Notes: a model not told the origin generated them from the sequence alone. A stretch of 64,000 nt of DNA from DASCQC01 sp036012865 (GCA_036012865.1 DASCQC010000025.1:47873-111872), one strand, 5' to 3'. Counted from the stretch's first letter, positions 51,628-62,230 are shown. Translations and numbers: made by a program.

Positions 51628-54234
51628 TCAATCTATCTTTGTGGGTTTTTCTGAAGGCTTCGTCTTTTTAGCGGTGGGTTTTGGGTTTTTATTTTTTAGG
51701 TTGAAGTGCATCGAGTAGGGTTGAGTAATATGAGGTTCAGGCTCCTTAGTTTTAATTTTTATTCTCAACATTTGTGAGACTGTTTGGTATTTAATCTCAT
51801 TTAACATAAATTGGAATAAGGTATAGGCTTCGTTTTTATATTCATTCTGTGGGTTTTTTTGCGCGTAACCTCTAAGATGAATGCTTTGTCTTAGGTGGTC
51901 CATCGTTGCAAGATGATCTTTCCATTGATGATCGAGTGTTTGGGTGAGTATCATTTTTTCAACGGTTGAAAACTCTTTAGGGTCATGATTATCTATCTGT
52001 TGTTGGTAGCGCTCTTTGATGGAGGTTGTCAAAAGATCTTTCATCCATTGAGAAGAAGGTTCTTTGCATTCATCTAGCTGTTTTTTAAGGTCCAGTGAAA
52101 TTAAAAATTCATGCTGTAATTTAGATTGGAGCCCATCAATATCCCACATTTCATGCAGAATGTTGTCCGGGGTATGTTTGTGTGCCATGTCATGAGAAAT
52201 GGATGCAATTTGATCTTGAATAATATCAGAAACCGTGTCTGTTTCTTGAAGTTCTTTTCTTTGAGAATAAATAATTCTTCGTTGCTCATTCGCAACATTA
52301 TCAAAGCGTAATAGTTGTTTTCGTATATCAAAATGATAAGCTTCCACTTTTTTCTGTGCACTTTCTATGGCTCGATTAAGCATTGGAGCTTGAAGGACTT
52401 CGCCTTTTTTTACACCAATTTTTTGCATGATCATTTGAATGCGCTCAGAGGCAAAAATACGCATTAAGTTATCTTCAATAGATAGATAAAACTGGGATGA
52501 TCCTGGATCACCTTGTCGACCTGAGCGGCCTCGGAGTTGGTTATCAACCCGTCTAGATTCATTCCTTTCAGTGCCTAACACATGCAGTCCACCGAGTTTT
52601 TTAACAAGCTCATGTTCTTGTTGCCAAAGTTCTTCGGCTTTTTTAATCTCAGCCGAGGATGGGTTTTTAAGTTGATGAATGATTTGTTCGAGGTTACCAC
52701 CTAACCTGATATCGGTTCCTCTCCCTGCCATGTTTGTTGCAATGGTGATGGCTCCTTTGCAACCAGCTTGTTCAATAATAACGGCTTCTTTGGCGTGATG
52801 TTTGGCATTGAGAATATTATGGGGTAGGTTGGCTTTTTTGAGCATAGAAGAGATAAGCTCTGAAGTTTCAATTGATGTTGTTCCCACTAAGATAGGTTGA
52901 CCTTTCTTATGAATTTCAGTAATGCTTTTAAGAATGGCTTCGTATTTTTCTTCCATATTCATGTAAAAAATATCTTGGTTATCCATTCTTACCATGGGGC
53001 GGTGAGTAGGGATAATCACAACTTCAAGGTTATAGATTTCATTTAATTCAGGAGCTTCTGTGTCAGCAGTTCCGGTCATGCCACTGAGTTTTGTGTACAA
53101 CCTGAAATAGTTTTGGAAGGTAATGGAAGCCAGTGTTTGACTTTCAGCTTGTATGGAAACATTTTCTTTGGCTTCAATGGCTTGATGTAAACCGTCCGAC
53201 CATCTTCTTCCAGGCATAGATCGGCCAGTATGTTCATCAATGATGATGATTTTGTCATCTTTGACAACATATTCAATGTTTTTATTGAAAAGATTATGGG
53301 CGCGTAGGCAAGCATTGATGTAGTGGAGTAATCGAACATTTTTAGGGTCGTATAGAGACGTTCCTTCTTCAATGAGAGATTCTTTATCTAAGATGACTTC
53401 AAGATTACTGTGGCCTTGATCGGTAATGACGATTTGTTTATCTTTTTCATTAATCCAAAAATCACCATCATTGCTTTTTTCTCCAGAAGAGGGTTTAAGC
53501 TGAGTGATTAATTCATTGATTCTTTGGTAAAGTTCTGAACTGTCTTCAACAGGGCCTGATATAATGAGAGGTGTTCTGGCCTCATCAATAAGGATGGAAT
53601 CAGCTTCATCTAGAATGGCAAAGTGTAGGTCTCGTTGCACTCTTTCTTCTGATGAAAAGGTCATGTTATCACGCAAATAATCAAAACCAAATTCATTGTT
53701 TGTGCCATAAGTAATATCAGCATTATAGGCTTCTTTTCGTTGAGCGTTATCTAGGTTTGATACGATACAACCAACGGAAAGCCCAAGAAATTTATAGATT
53801 TTACCCATCCATTCAGTATCTCTTTGTGCCAAATAGTCATTCACTGTAATAATATGAACCCCTTGACCCTTAAGGGCATTAAGGTAGGCGGCCGCTGTTG
53901 CAATCAAGGTTTTTCCTTCACCTGTTAAACTTTCAATGACATTGCCTTCATGAAGGGCCATGGCGCCCATGAGCTGAACGTCGTAATGTCGTTGCTTGAG
54001 TGTTCTAAGACTGGCTTCACGCACAACAGCAAAGCTTTCTGGTATAAGGGTATCTAATGACTCACCTTTATTTAGCCGTGTTTTAAACTCAGTTGTTTTA
54101 TTTTTAAGCGCCTCATCGGAAAGGTTCTTGAATGTTTCTTCAAGGAGATTTACCTGGTCAACTTTGCGTTGATAGCCTTTCAATATTCGATCATTTCGAC
54201 TGCCAAAGATTTTAGTTAGGAATTGGGTGACCAT
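51628..54234 (-). CDS. secA: Preprotein translocase ATPase SecA
   Basis: Motor of Sec-dependent export. 868 residues. Walker A LTGEGKTLIATAAAY (about 104-118), TVNDYLAQRDTEWMG, DEADSILIDEARTPLI (about 210-225), and the IRA-2 parts ITIATNMAGRGTDI and GRSGRQGDPGSS are all intact. The C-terminus ends in KTKPSEKPTKID, without the CxCx8CH zinc-binding tail that contacts SecB in most gammaproteobacteria; the length loss matches. Divergent from the dciA-like gene. Confidence 0.97.
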   Translation of the reverse strand: MVTQFLTKIFGSRNDRILKGYQRKVDQVNLLEETFKNLSDEALKNKTTEFKTRLNKGESLDTLIPESFAVVREASLRTLKQRHYDVQLMGAMALHEGNVIESLTGEGKTLIATAAAYLNALKGQGVHIITVNDYLAQRDTEWMGKIYKFLGLSVGCIVSNLDNAQRKEAYNADITYGTNNEFGFDYLRDNMTFSSEERVQRDLHFAILDEADSILIDEARTPLIISGPVEDSSELYQRINELITQLKPSSGEKSNDGDFWINEKDKQIVITDQGHSNLEVILDKESLIEEGTSLYDPKNVRLLHYINACLRAHNLFNKNIEYVVKDDKIIIIDEHTGRSMPGRRWSDGLHQAIEAKENVSIQAESQTLASITFQNYFRLYTKLSGMTGTADTEAPELNEIYNLEVVIIPTHRPMVRMDNQDIFYMNMEEKYEAILKSITEIHKKGQPILVGTTSIETSELISSMLKKANLPHNILNAKHHAKEAVIIEQAGCKGAITIATNMAGRGTDIRLGGNLEQIIHQLKNPSSAEIKKAEELWQQEHELVKKLGGLHVLGTERNESRRVDNQLRGRSGRQGDPGSSQFYLSIEDNLMRIFASERIQMIMQKIGVKKGEVLQAPMLNRAIESAQKKVEAYHFDIRKQLLRFDNVANEQRRIIYSQRKELQETDTVSDIIQDQIASISHDMAHKHTPDNILHEMWDIDGLQSKLQHEFLISLDLKKQLDECKEPSSQWMKDLLTTSIKERYQQQIDNHDPKEFSTVEKMILTQTLDHQWKDHLATMDHLRQSIHLRGYAQKNPQNEYKNEAYTLFQFMLNEIKYQTVSQMLRIKIKTKEPEPHITQPYSMHFNLKNKNPKPTAKKTKPSEKPTKID

Positions 54235-54287
54235 AATAATATTACCTCTAATTTTCTTGCATGTAAGTTACAATTGTAGGTAGTATA

Positions 54288-54560
54288 ATGAAAGCTAGGA
54301 GGGGTTTGCAAGATAATATGCCTAAAGTAAGTGAAATTTTACATAAAAGCTTTGGAAACCTTGTTTTAGGCCAAGATAAGCTAGCCGAGTATCAATCAAA
54401 ACTGAATGAGGTTTTAGGAGAAAACTTAAAAAATCAGATTAAAGTAGTCGCAGTTATTGATGGTAAGCTAAAATTGATTTCTCAAACATCTTCAGCCAGT
54501 TTTTGGTTTAAACTTAATAAACTAACTCTAGAGAAAAAGTTAAATATTAAACTGTTATGA
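54288..54560 (+). CDS. DciA-like (DUF721) helicase-loader protein, short
   Basis: 90 residues; family DUF721/DciA proteins load the replicative helicase DnaB in bacteria that lack DnaC. VSEILHKSFGNLVLG and the KVVAVIDGKLKLISQTSSASFWFKLNKL segment match the family (dG-L-v-v-ssaWa-L pattern). It lies divergent to secA, the usual place for this gene in gammaproteobacteria. ATG 54288 has AGGT six bases upstream; ATG 54318 is an alternative. It is shorter than most family members. Confidence 0.7.
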   Translation: MKARRGLQDNMPKVSEILHKSFGNLVLGQDKLAEYQSKLNEVLGENLKNQIKVVAVIDGKLKLISQTSSASFWFKLNKLTLEKKLNIKLL

Positions 54561-54648
54561 TTGTCGACCTCATTCAGTCTTGCTACGAATTCAGTCCTGC
54601 TATATTATTTTGACAACATTTTCATCATTGGTCTGTTGAGAGGACAAA

Positions 54649-54662
54649 CCGTCGGCAGACGG
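54649..54662. other. Small GC-rich hairpin between dciA-like gene and ABC transporter 1
   Basis: CCGTC-GGCA-GACGG is a perfect 5-bp stem with a 4-base loop in the 160-base gap between convergent genes. It is GC-rich in an AT-rich setting, so it may act in termination on either strand, but no T-run follows. Confidence 0.3.
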
Positions 54663-54721
54663 GTCTTGACTGTTTTCGGTTGAATTGTTACGTCTCTATC
54701 TCTAGTGTAGACAAAAAGCTG

Positions 54722-57400
54722 CTAGTGAGTTGGGCGTATAGACAAAAAGGTAGTTAGATGGGTGGACTCTTCTGTAGGGAAAGCTTCTTCTGAGTGGAAT
54801 GAATTGCTGCGGCTGCGGTTCCTTGTCACTGGAGAAGTAGGTCTCGTTATGAAATACTGGTCCGCTTGCGCAAGATTGTCGATTTGATTTCTTGACTTGC
54901 TGTTACCTACTATCGGTCCATATTTTTTGATTGTTCTCACAGGGTCGTTTTTGTTGTATATCATATCTATGACACAATTATAAAAAGTGTTTTCATAGCC
55001 ATCGGTTTTCTCGCAATGATGTACTTCTATGTATGTTGGTTGCATGGATGGGGCATTTTTATATGCTGTCATAAGGTCATTGAATATGCTTCTGAATAAA
55101 TGTCCATAGCTCTTATCAAAAGTTGCTACAGCTTCATCAAAAATAAGCACTTTATATTTTGGTGGTTTTTCCGAATTTTTCCATGCTTCTGCGTCTAGAA
55201 GAGCATAGCATAAGATTCTCATTATTTCTAATCGTTTTTTTGTGCCTGTAGATAAGGTCCCAATCGTATACGTATCATTAAGTGGGACGTTAAATGTGTT
55301 AGCCCAACCGTCCACTCTGTCTTTATGCTTGATGAATATTTCCTTTAGGTCTTCCGATTGTTGAAGAATGTATGTTTGAAACGTATTATGCTTCTGGTTA
55401 GAATTGTCATTATTAACACTGTGGTCATCAGGGCAGGAAACTCCTAATACGTGTTCGCTTAGTGAAATCTGCCGCTCTTCAGTGGTACTACTAGATAAGT
55501 GTGCAGAGAGAGTACGGGTTGATTGGGCCAAACTATCTTTATCTTTATCCGCTTCATCCTCTTTATCCATAACCAATCCAGCAATTAATCTTATTAAGCT
55601 GGTTTTTCCCCCTCCGCTCGTTCCTCTAAGAAGGACTGTATCGCCAGGATATAGGGCTAGTCCAGAAGTAAGATCGATGGCAAACTTATTTTTGAAGTGT
55701 GAAGATTTTAATATAGCCCCTTTAATCCAAAAAGTGCTTTTAATTTTAAATTTATGATCTTCATTTGGGGGGTGTGAAAGAGTTAATTGTGGTAGATCCT
55801 CCGCAGGTTGATCATTAGACTGACTTGAAGGAGAACTGCTAGGAGAAGCATTAGGAGAGTTGTAAGGAGTTCTTCGGGAGTCACTTTTAACTACAGCCTG
55901 TCTGTGGGTAGATTTAATTAAGTTATTATCTGCTGTTAGCATTTCTTTTAGTTCTTCATAAAATTTACCTTTGTAATTGAAATCAACATACATTTTAGTA
56001 TTTCCAAAAAACTCGTTAATTCCAGATATTACGTTTTCGAGGGTGGATTGGACAGTCCAAAAGTCTTTGAAATCGACAATAAAATTATTTATATATAAAT
56101 ATCCGCAGTAAATGTATGTAATGGGCATCAAGGTTTCTTTGATGCTTGAGCTGATGGCTGCACTTATTCTTTTCCAAAAATTTTTCTTAGTATAACTCTC
56201 AAATACGTCCTTTGTTTTTCTTTTAAGTTTGAGTTTGGTACTGTTGATTTTATTTAAAAGCATTGTGTTTATAGCACAGCCAACTTGTTCATTCCATTCT
56301 TTACGTAACTCCATATTATGTTGGTTATTTTTTTGGCTATGGACTTGATTTGGTTTAATCGTAAAAAATATTAATGAAGCCCATACTGAATAAGGGAGGA
56401 GTAAGGCTGCTGCATAGGGAGAGTAGATAAGAAGAGCACAGAAGTAAATGAGGGTCTCTGAAAGCATCATAACGATCTTAGAGGTAGCAACAATAGTAAA
56501 GTCAAGACACTGATCAATATAGTCTTCGACAATGACTCCTGAGAGTATTGTATTGCCATTTACTGTAACTGATTCTGTATAAAGGTATCTGGGTATTTTT
56601 ACATCACAAACCCAATCTATAAATTTAAGTCTTATCTCGTAAACCCATTTAGATTGTAAAAACCGTTTAAATTGGGCGTTAAAATATTTTAGAAACCATA
56701 CGGTTACATATGTAGCTAATATTTTAACACTGTATGCCATATAATCATAATGATTTTTATTTTGTATAGCCAGGATAAGCGGGCCTATGAGGGAAGACGT
56801 TACATACAGTTCAAAAAGAGTTATGGATAGTTGCAAAATTAAATAAATACTCATGCCCGCATATATTAATGATTTGATTTTGGGTGTTTCATCAAGGGTC
56901 TTATAACATGAATTAATCCGTGAAAATGACTTAATGATGGCTTTGGGGCCATACACATAATAATCTTTCAGTGTTTTGGAATCAAATAGGTCCTTAAAAT
57001 GGAATTTTGAGAGATAGACTTTATAAAACTCACTGAATAGATGCTTGATAGCATTTGTTGCTGATTTGATAAAGTTAATGACATGGGTTAGTGTGTTTGA
57101 TTCCTTGCTGTTACTTTTTTGTTGTTTATCAGGCCTAAATAATAGGTGTTGAAAAATGGGTATTAACCCTGCGAGATTGGTAATAATGATTACTTGGTAA
57201 GGTATGAGGGTATAGGTTTGTGCAATAATTAGTATTAAATTCATCAGGGCATATGAAATAAACCGTTGATTGTTTGAATAAAAATAATTAATTAGAGAGG
57301 TGAAGCCTGCAGCAAGGGGTTTATTATACGAGGCCAATAGTGCAAGTATTGACATGGGCCAATAAAGATAATCTGATATTATACCTTCTTTCTTAAGCAT
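54722..57400 (-). CDS. SbmA/YddA-type ABC transporter, fused permease-ATPase (1 of 3)
   Basis: 892 residues: N-terminal membrane domain with about six to eight helices (about 10-480), a Ser-rich low-complexity linker (about 505-530), then an ABC ATPase. Walker A GTSGGGKTS (about 592), signature replaced by LSTGTKKR (about 717), Walker B KVLIFDEAV (about 750), H-loop VHHCEK (about 793). A Q-loop is placed at ILQQSEDL. The insert between Walker A and signature is longer than usual. The shape resembles SbmA/YddA (ABC_membrane_2) exporters that handle peptides or small molecules in the inner membrane. First of three paralogs in tandem, head-to-tail. Confidence 0.82.
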   Translation of the reverse strand: MLKKEGIISDYLYWPMSILALLASYNKPLAAGFTSLINYFYSNNQRFISYALMNLILIIAQTYTLIPYQVIIITNLAGLIPIFQHLLFRPDKQQKSNSKESNTLTHVINFIKSATNAIKHLFSEFYKVYLSKFHFKDLFDSKTLKDYYVYGPKAIIKSFSRINSCYKTLDETPKIKSLIYAGMSIYLILQLSITLFELYVTSSLIGPLILAIQNKNHYDYMAYSVKILATYVTVWFLKYFNAQFKRFLQSKWVYEIRLKFIDWVCDVKIPRYLYTESVTVNGNTILSGVIVEDYIDQCLDFTIVATSKIVMMLSETLIYFCALLIYSPYAAALLLPYSVWASLIFFTIKPNQVHSQKNNQHNMELRKEWNEQVGCAINTMLLNKINSTKLKLKRKTKDVFESYTKKNFWKRISAAISSSIKETLMPITYIYCGYLYINNFIVDFKDFWTVQSTLENVISGINEFFGNTKMYVDFNYKGKFYEELKEMLTADNNLIKSTHRQAVVKSDSRRTPYNSPNASPSSSPSSQSNDQPAEDLPQLTLSHPPNEDHKFKIKSTFWIKGAILKSSHFKNKFAIDLTSGLALYPGDTVLLRGTSGGGKTSLIRLIAGLVMDKEDEADKDKDSLAQSTRTLSAHLSSSTTEERQISLSEHVLGVSCPDDHSVNNDNSNQKHNTFQTYILQQSEDLKEIFIKHKDRVDGWANTFNVPLNDTYTIGTLSTGTKKRLEIMRILCYALLDAEAWKNSEKPPKYKVLIFDEAVATFDKSYGHLFRSIFNDLMTAYKNAPSMQPTYIEVHHCEKTDGYENTFYNCVIDMIYNKNDPVRTIKKYGPIVGNSKSRNQIDNLAQADQYFITRPTSPVTRNRSRSNSFHSEEAFPTEESTHLTTFLSIRPTH

Positions 57401-57591
57401 AACCTTAACCTTACAATTTCAACTATGTTATCTTGAAACCTAAGTAATGATCAAGAAAAATATATGCAATTATATTGTTTATAAATCAGGTATTTATGTA
57501 GATTTGTTTTGTCTCTAGTTTTTTTTGTGGGCTATTCTCTTACATTTCCAATAGAGCCTTGTGTTCTTTTAGTTTTTCATGTTCGCTGAGG

Positions 57592-59937
57592 TTACACTAT
57601 TAGAGATGAACGATGATTTGAGCCGTGATCGCGGATTGTTTTTTCAATGACATAATATTTAGTCTCTTGATCATCTCTTATATAACAATTCCATCCCTTA
57701 TGATGACAATATTTCGTTCCCTCTACTTTCTCACTATTAGCATCATGATGGGAAATTTCAACCACGGTCAGGTCATTTTTAGCTTTGTGGTTTTCGAATT
57801 CTATAAATTTCTTTCTAAAGTTGGCAGTTATTTTTCTATCTGCCTGGCTGATTATTTCATCCATAAAGATAATAGATGGGTTTTGTGTATGGAGTGTTGT
57901 TAGTACTCTAATCATGTCTTGTTTTGATCGAGTCCCTGCTGATAAATCATTAGCATTTTCACTGATATCTAAATCTAAACCGCCTTGTTCTGTTGATGTT
58001 TTGGCCCATCTCATGATGTCATCGGGTATCAATATATTGGGTGGTAAGTAAGCTTCAATATGTTCTCGATGTGTTTTGGCTTGTTCGGGAATAAATTTAT
58101 GTAGATCTTGTTGAACAGTAACTGTTATGTTTTCAGTTTCATATTTTCGATCTATGTCTTCTCCTTCTTTGCATTCATAATAAAGGCCCCTGGTAGGGTT
58201 TTTAGTTTCTCTGAATGGGTCGTTTTTTGATCGGATACTTCCTGTTAATAGTTTGAGTATGGTTGATTTTCCTGAGCCATTTCCTCCGAATAAAAGATAT
58301 TTTGTGCCTTGATAAACTCTGACCTCTTCATGGAACTCCTTGATAGTAGAAACAATTCCATTGTCGTGTTTCATTATTTTAGTTCCGGCGGGTATCTTTA
58401 TCCAATAATTATTCCTTGCCTCTGCGATCCACTCTTCAACTTCTTCAGATGTTACTCTTTTTGTATTTTGTTGGTTGCTTTCTTTTAGAATGTTTAAAAA
58501 TGTGTCGAATCTTTGAGAGGTTGTTGCAAAGTTAACATACATTTTAATGTTACCTAGTATTTCACTAACCTTTCCATAAAACTGTTTAAAGGCTTTTCTG
58601 GCAGCCATAAATGCACCAAAAGATAAGGCTCCCGATAATATTTCAGGGGCTAATACATAGCAACACATGGGGATGATTGTTGAGGCAATGATTTTTGAAG
58701 AGCTCCCCAATCTGTCAAAAAATATTTTTTCTAAGTATTCGTCTGCAAACGTATTAAAATCATTTGTTATTTCGTCGATCGCTTTTTTCAAGATGTTGAT
58801 GTTGCTAAGTTTCAAAGTTATCCAAGAAGATAATAATCTATTTATTTTATTTCTAAACTTTGAGCGTGAGTTTTTACATCTGGCAAAATATTCAGACATT
58901 TTTTCCCAGAAGGCAAAGCTTATGGTGCTAACAAGCAAGTAGCCAAGAGCAACTTTAAACAGGACTGGTGAGATGAGATAAACAACGAAGCCACTGAGGC
59001 TAACGTCAATGATCACTGAAGTGAGCTGAGAGGTTGCAATAATTGTATAATCAATTAAGTCATCGATATCTTCATCAAATAGTTGAGAGGTATTCACTGA
59101 GACTCCCTTAGTTCCCATGCTGAAGTTTTGTATGTCTTCGTAATTGTATTTTCCAGTATTGAGTAAAGTGGTCAGTAACCCAATACGTAGTTGGGTTTGC
59201 CATTTTATGGATATGTGTCGTTTGGCATAAGACAGTAAAGCAATAATAATTCGTGAGGAAAGTTCTATCGCTGCCGATGTATATATGGCCAAATAAAGTT
59301 TAGCTTCATTCTTATCTTTCATGGCATTGAATAGTTGTTCGGTTATCAGAATGCCTTTAATATTTAGAAAAGATACACAGCATTGTACTGAAAGATAGAC
59401 GCCCAGTTTGATATAAATCCATAGGGCTTCATTGGCTTGACCTACATTGTCTGGATCAAAACCACAGAGAGGTTCTGATAGTGTTTTGAACCCACTATTC
59501 AGGCTGGAGAAAGACCCAATTATTTTCTTTGGACCGGCCAAGATTTCTTGGGCTTTTATATGTAGGTTGTTAAGGAATTGATTGCAACTTTTATTGTTAG
59601 TTAGTTTGTCATAGTAATTATGCATGCCGATGAGGCCTAGTAAGGATGAGGTGTAGGTTAGCATGTGGATGTGGCCTACTAAAGCAGATGGGTTGATTAT
59701 AATCAAGCATAGGGGTACGACTATGGATAAAATGGAGAGGATATATTCAATGTTGGTGGGTTCATTTCTTAGGTATAGTTGATAGCTATGAGTTAGATTT
59801 ATTAGGGTGAAAATGAGAGGGTTAAGAAGGACTAAAGGGTTGATGATTGGCGCGATGTAACCTATAAATGAGGCAAGATAGGCCCAGTCATAGAAGGAAG
59901 AGCTATTGTCTCCTTTAGGCGCTTGGTTTTTACTCAT
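57592..59937 (-). CDS. SbmA/YddA-type ABC transporter, fused permease-ATPase (2 of 3)
   Basis: About 781 residues. ATG 59937 is chosen because GGAGG is seven bases upstream; ATG 59961 is an alternative that would add eight residues. Membrane domain about 20-480; ATPase with Walker A GNGSGKST (about 555), Q-loop TVQQDL, signature LSAGTRSK (about 664), Walker B SIIFMDEI (about 688) and H-loop ISHHD (about 730). The C-terminal residues (KYYVIEKTIRDHG) are extra. Like its neighbours it has a long insert after Walker A. A 190-base gap precedes transporter 1. Confidence 0.82.
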   Translation of the reverse strand: MSKNQAPKGDNSSSFYDWAYLASFIGYIAPIINPLVLLNPLIFTLINLTHSYQLYLRNEPTNIEYILSILSIVVPLCLIIINPSALVGHIHMLTYTSSLLGLIGMHNYYDKLTNNKSCNQFLNNLHIKAQEILAGPKKIIGSFSSLNSGFKTLSEPLCGFDPDNVGQANEALWIYIKLGVYLSVQCCVSFLNIKGILITEQLFNAMKDKNEAKLYLAIYTSAAIELSSRIIIALLSYAKRHISIKWQTQLRIGLLTTLLNTGKYNYEDIQNFSMGTKGVSVNTSQLFDEDIDDLIDYTIIATSQLTSVIIDVSLSGFVVYLISPVLFKVALGYLLVSTISFAFWEKMSEYFARCKNSRSKFRNKINRLLSSWITLKLSNINILKKAIDEITNDFNTFADEYLEKIFFDRLGSSSKIIASTIIPMCCYVLAPEILSGALSFGAFMAARKAFKQFYGKVSEILGNIKMYVNFATTSQRFDTFLNILKESNQQNTKRVTSEEVEEWIAEARNNYWIKIPAGTKIMKHDNGIVSTIKEFHEEVRVYQGTKYLLFGGNGSGKSTILKLLTGSIRSKNDPFRETKNPTRGLYYECKEGEDIDRKYETENITVTVQQDLHKFIPEQAKTHREHIEAYLPPNILIPDDIMRWAKTSTEQGGLDLDISENANDLSAGTRSKQDMIRVLTTLHTQNPSIIFMDEIISQADRKITANFRKKFIEFENHKAKNDLTVVEISHHDANSEKVEGTKYCHHKGWNCYIRDDQETKYYVIEKTIRDHGSNHRSSLIV

Positions 59938-60067
59938 TGCATGTCCTCCAGTTTTGGGCATATTTACCTGATTGTTTTGTGGTTTTTATTAACACTGGTA
60001 ACTCTTGATAAAGTTGCATTGGATACTATCATTGATTGTCGTGATAATCAATAGGCAATATGTTAAT

Positions 60068-62065
60068 TTATTCGAATGAATATAGGTCTCCTTGCTGTTG
60101 CCAGTTGGGGTCTGGTATAAGTTCTTTGTTTTGCACTATTAAGTGGCGGCTTATACGTTTATCTTGATAAAATGAATGTGTCAGCATATCTTTGTCATGG
60201 CTTACCTCTATGACTGCAGGAGGGTGCTTCAATTTCATTAATATATGATCGAGTAGCCGATAGCAATATTCCATAGCCTCTGGAGACATTGAAGAGAAGG
60301 CTTCATCGCATATAATTATTTTAGTGTCTTTGTAAAGTATATTGATGATCAGTCTAATGAATTTGTATTTAGAAGTTTCTCCCCCAGAGGATGCGTTGAC
60401 TTGAACTTTTTCATCAAGGTTAAGCCCTAAATTTTTGGCAATTTCTTTTACCGATGGAATGGTTGGATAACGTGATTGATGATCTAACTCGTATTCGGTA
60501 ATTTCCTTCTTTAGGCCAACCTCAATAATTTCTCTATGTGTGGGAGATTTGTTCTCGAGGGGTGTGATTTCAGATTCTCCCTCTTGTTGTTGTAAAATAA
60601 AGAAGTTGTTGGGTTCTATTTGGCATGTTCCTGTGTAGCTTAGATCTTTGTTGCTTGATGAGGGTGCAATGGTTCCAGCTAATGCATTAAAGACTTGTGA
60701 TTTACCTGACCCATTCTCTCCCGTTATGATGACTCTTTCACCGGGTTTTACTTGTAGTTCATTTATATATATAAGTTTTTCGTTGCCAGGTTTGGTAAGT
60801 TGAAATTCTTTGATATGGAGTAGGACATGATCGTTTTCAGGTTGTTGAGGTTTTGGGTACAGTGAGTCCTTTTCTAAGATGTTTAATAAGCTCATGCATC
60901 GTAGATGGGTTGTTTGATAGTTGGCATACATATCAATATCTTTCGTTATGGTTGTTAGGGAGTCAAAAAGATTTTTAAGTGAAAAATAGCCCACTTGAAA
61001 TTGACCGAAGGTTATCAGCCCTGAAAAATAACTGGGAGATAATGATATGCAGGAAAGGGGAAGAAAGATGGCCCTCATAAAGCTTGTAATGCTATTGCCA
61101 ATGCGATCCCAGAAGATCTTTTGTTGGTAGACTGAGTTCATCTCTGTTATTAGTTCATTGATTCTGGTCTTTGTCTTTTCGAGCAGGTCTGAATTTGTAC
61201 TTAAAGAGCGATAGGATTGGAGTGCTTCATCGATGTCCATTTGTATATTATTGCGAGCACGTTTACATTGGTCATAATAAGTGCCCATTTTCTCCCAGAC
61301 TGAGAAGGATAATAAGCTAAACCCAAGTCCAACTAGAGCGACAAGAAGCAATTGTGGAGATAGGCAATACAGAATCCATGCATTAGATATAATGTCACCT
61401 AGAGTTGCAAGAAATTGAGATGCGGCAACAAGGGTTGTATAGACTTCTGCATTGAAGTCCTGAACAATAATTTGACTAGTATTGTTGGTAATTACCTCGG
61501 ATACGAGAGGAACATGTTGTTGGTGAATAAATTGTCTTTTTTCAGCATTAAAGATTTTGTTAATAACATTTTCTCTAAACCCTTTGAGCCAGTTTGATTG
61601 AATGTATCTTCTGAACCACCCAAGTACGGCTACGAGTAGTGCTTGGGCTAGGTTAATAAGGGTAATATGCTTGATGGTGATCATGAAGAGCGTTACGTCT
61701 CTTTTTTTGAGAGCGGTGTATAAATTATTAACAAGTATTGTTGAAAGGTAGTTACAGGCAGTGACCAAAAATTGCACAGAAAAGAATACGCTTATGTGAC
61801 GCCATGTTTTTTGTCTGATCTCTTTGTCGCAGTAGTTTTCTAAGGTTTTAAATGCTCCGTAGATTGTGGTAAAGAGGCTAAAGACGGCTGAAGGAAATGT
61901 AAGGGGGTTTGTTAGGGGGGTGATGGGTTTTATGATATATTGGAGAAAGAGGTCTTTGATTTTTTGAAACTGTAGGACGATTGTATTGAGGATGCTGGGT
62001 TGTTGTTTATTTTTTTTCGTGGCACCACCATTACCAAAGGAATTGACAAAAGAATATAAGTTCAT
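60068..62065 (-). CDS. SbmA/YddA-type ABC transporter, fused permease-ATPase (3 of 3)
   Basis: 665 residues, the shortest paralog. Membrane domain about 80-380 with the segment NNTSQIIVQDFNAEVYTTL, which corresponds to the NPDQRI-type loop of the YddA/SbmA family but has lost the consensus. ATPase: Walker A GENGSGKSQ (about 446), Q-loop FILQQQEGE, signature SSGGETSK (about 555), Walker B KIIICDEAF (about 578), H-loop EVSHDKDM (about 617). The first gene of the tandem in the direction of transcription, so its upstream region (62066-62113, shared with the divergent carboxylase gene) may hold the operon promoter. Confidence 0.82.
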   Translation of the reverse strand: MNLYSFVNSFGNGGATKKNKQQPSILNTIVLQFQKIKDLFLQYIIKPITPLTNPLTFPSAVFSLFTTIYGAFKTLENYCDKEIRQKTWRHISVFFSVQFLVTACNYLSTILVNNLYTALKKRDVTLFMITIKHITLINLAQALLVAVLGWFRRYIQSNWLKGFRENVINKIFNAEKRQFIHQQHVPLVSEVITNNTSQIIVQDFNAEVYTTLVAASQFLATLGDIISNAWILYCLSPQLLLVALVGLGFSLLSFSVWEKMGTYYDQCKRARNNIQMDIDEALQSYRSLSTNSDLLEKTKTRINELITEMNSVYQQKIFWDRIGNSITSFMRAIFLPLSCISLSPSYFSGLITFGQFQVGYFSLKNLFDSLTTITKDIDMYANYQTTHLRCMSLLNILEKDSLYPKPQQPENDHVLLHIKEFQLTKPGNEKLIYINELQVKPGERVIITGENGSGKSQVFNALAGTIAPSSSNKDLSYTGTCQIEPNNFFILQQQEGESEITPLENKSPTHREIIEVGLKKEITEYELDHQSRYPTIPSVKEIAKNLGLNLDEKVQVNASSGGETSKYKFIRLIINILYKDTKIIICDEAFSSMSPEAMEYCYRLLDHILMKLKHPPAVIEVSHDKDMLTHSFYQDKRISRHLIVQNKELIPDPNWQQQGDLYSFE

Positions 62066-62230
62066 GTTAACGTCGCTCAGTAAGTTGCTTCAAACTTAGG
62101 CTTTATCATCGTTGTGCCTAGATCTCGTACGTTTGAACTATACTTTTTTTTTATTATATTTGCAATAATTTTATTAAAGCATTCATTATTTAATTGCAGT
62201 TGCAAAAAAATATGTTTATGCTGCTACTGT

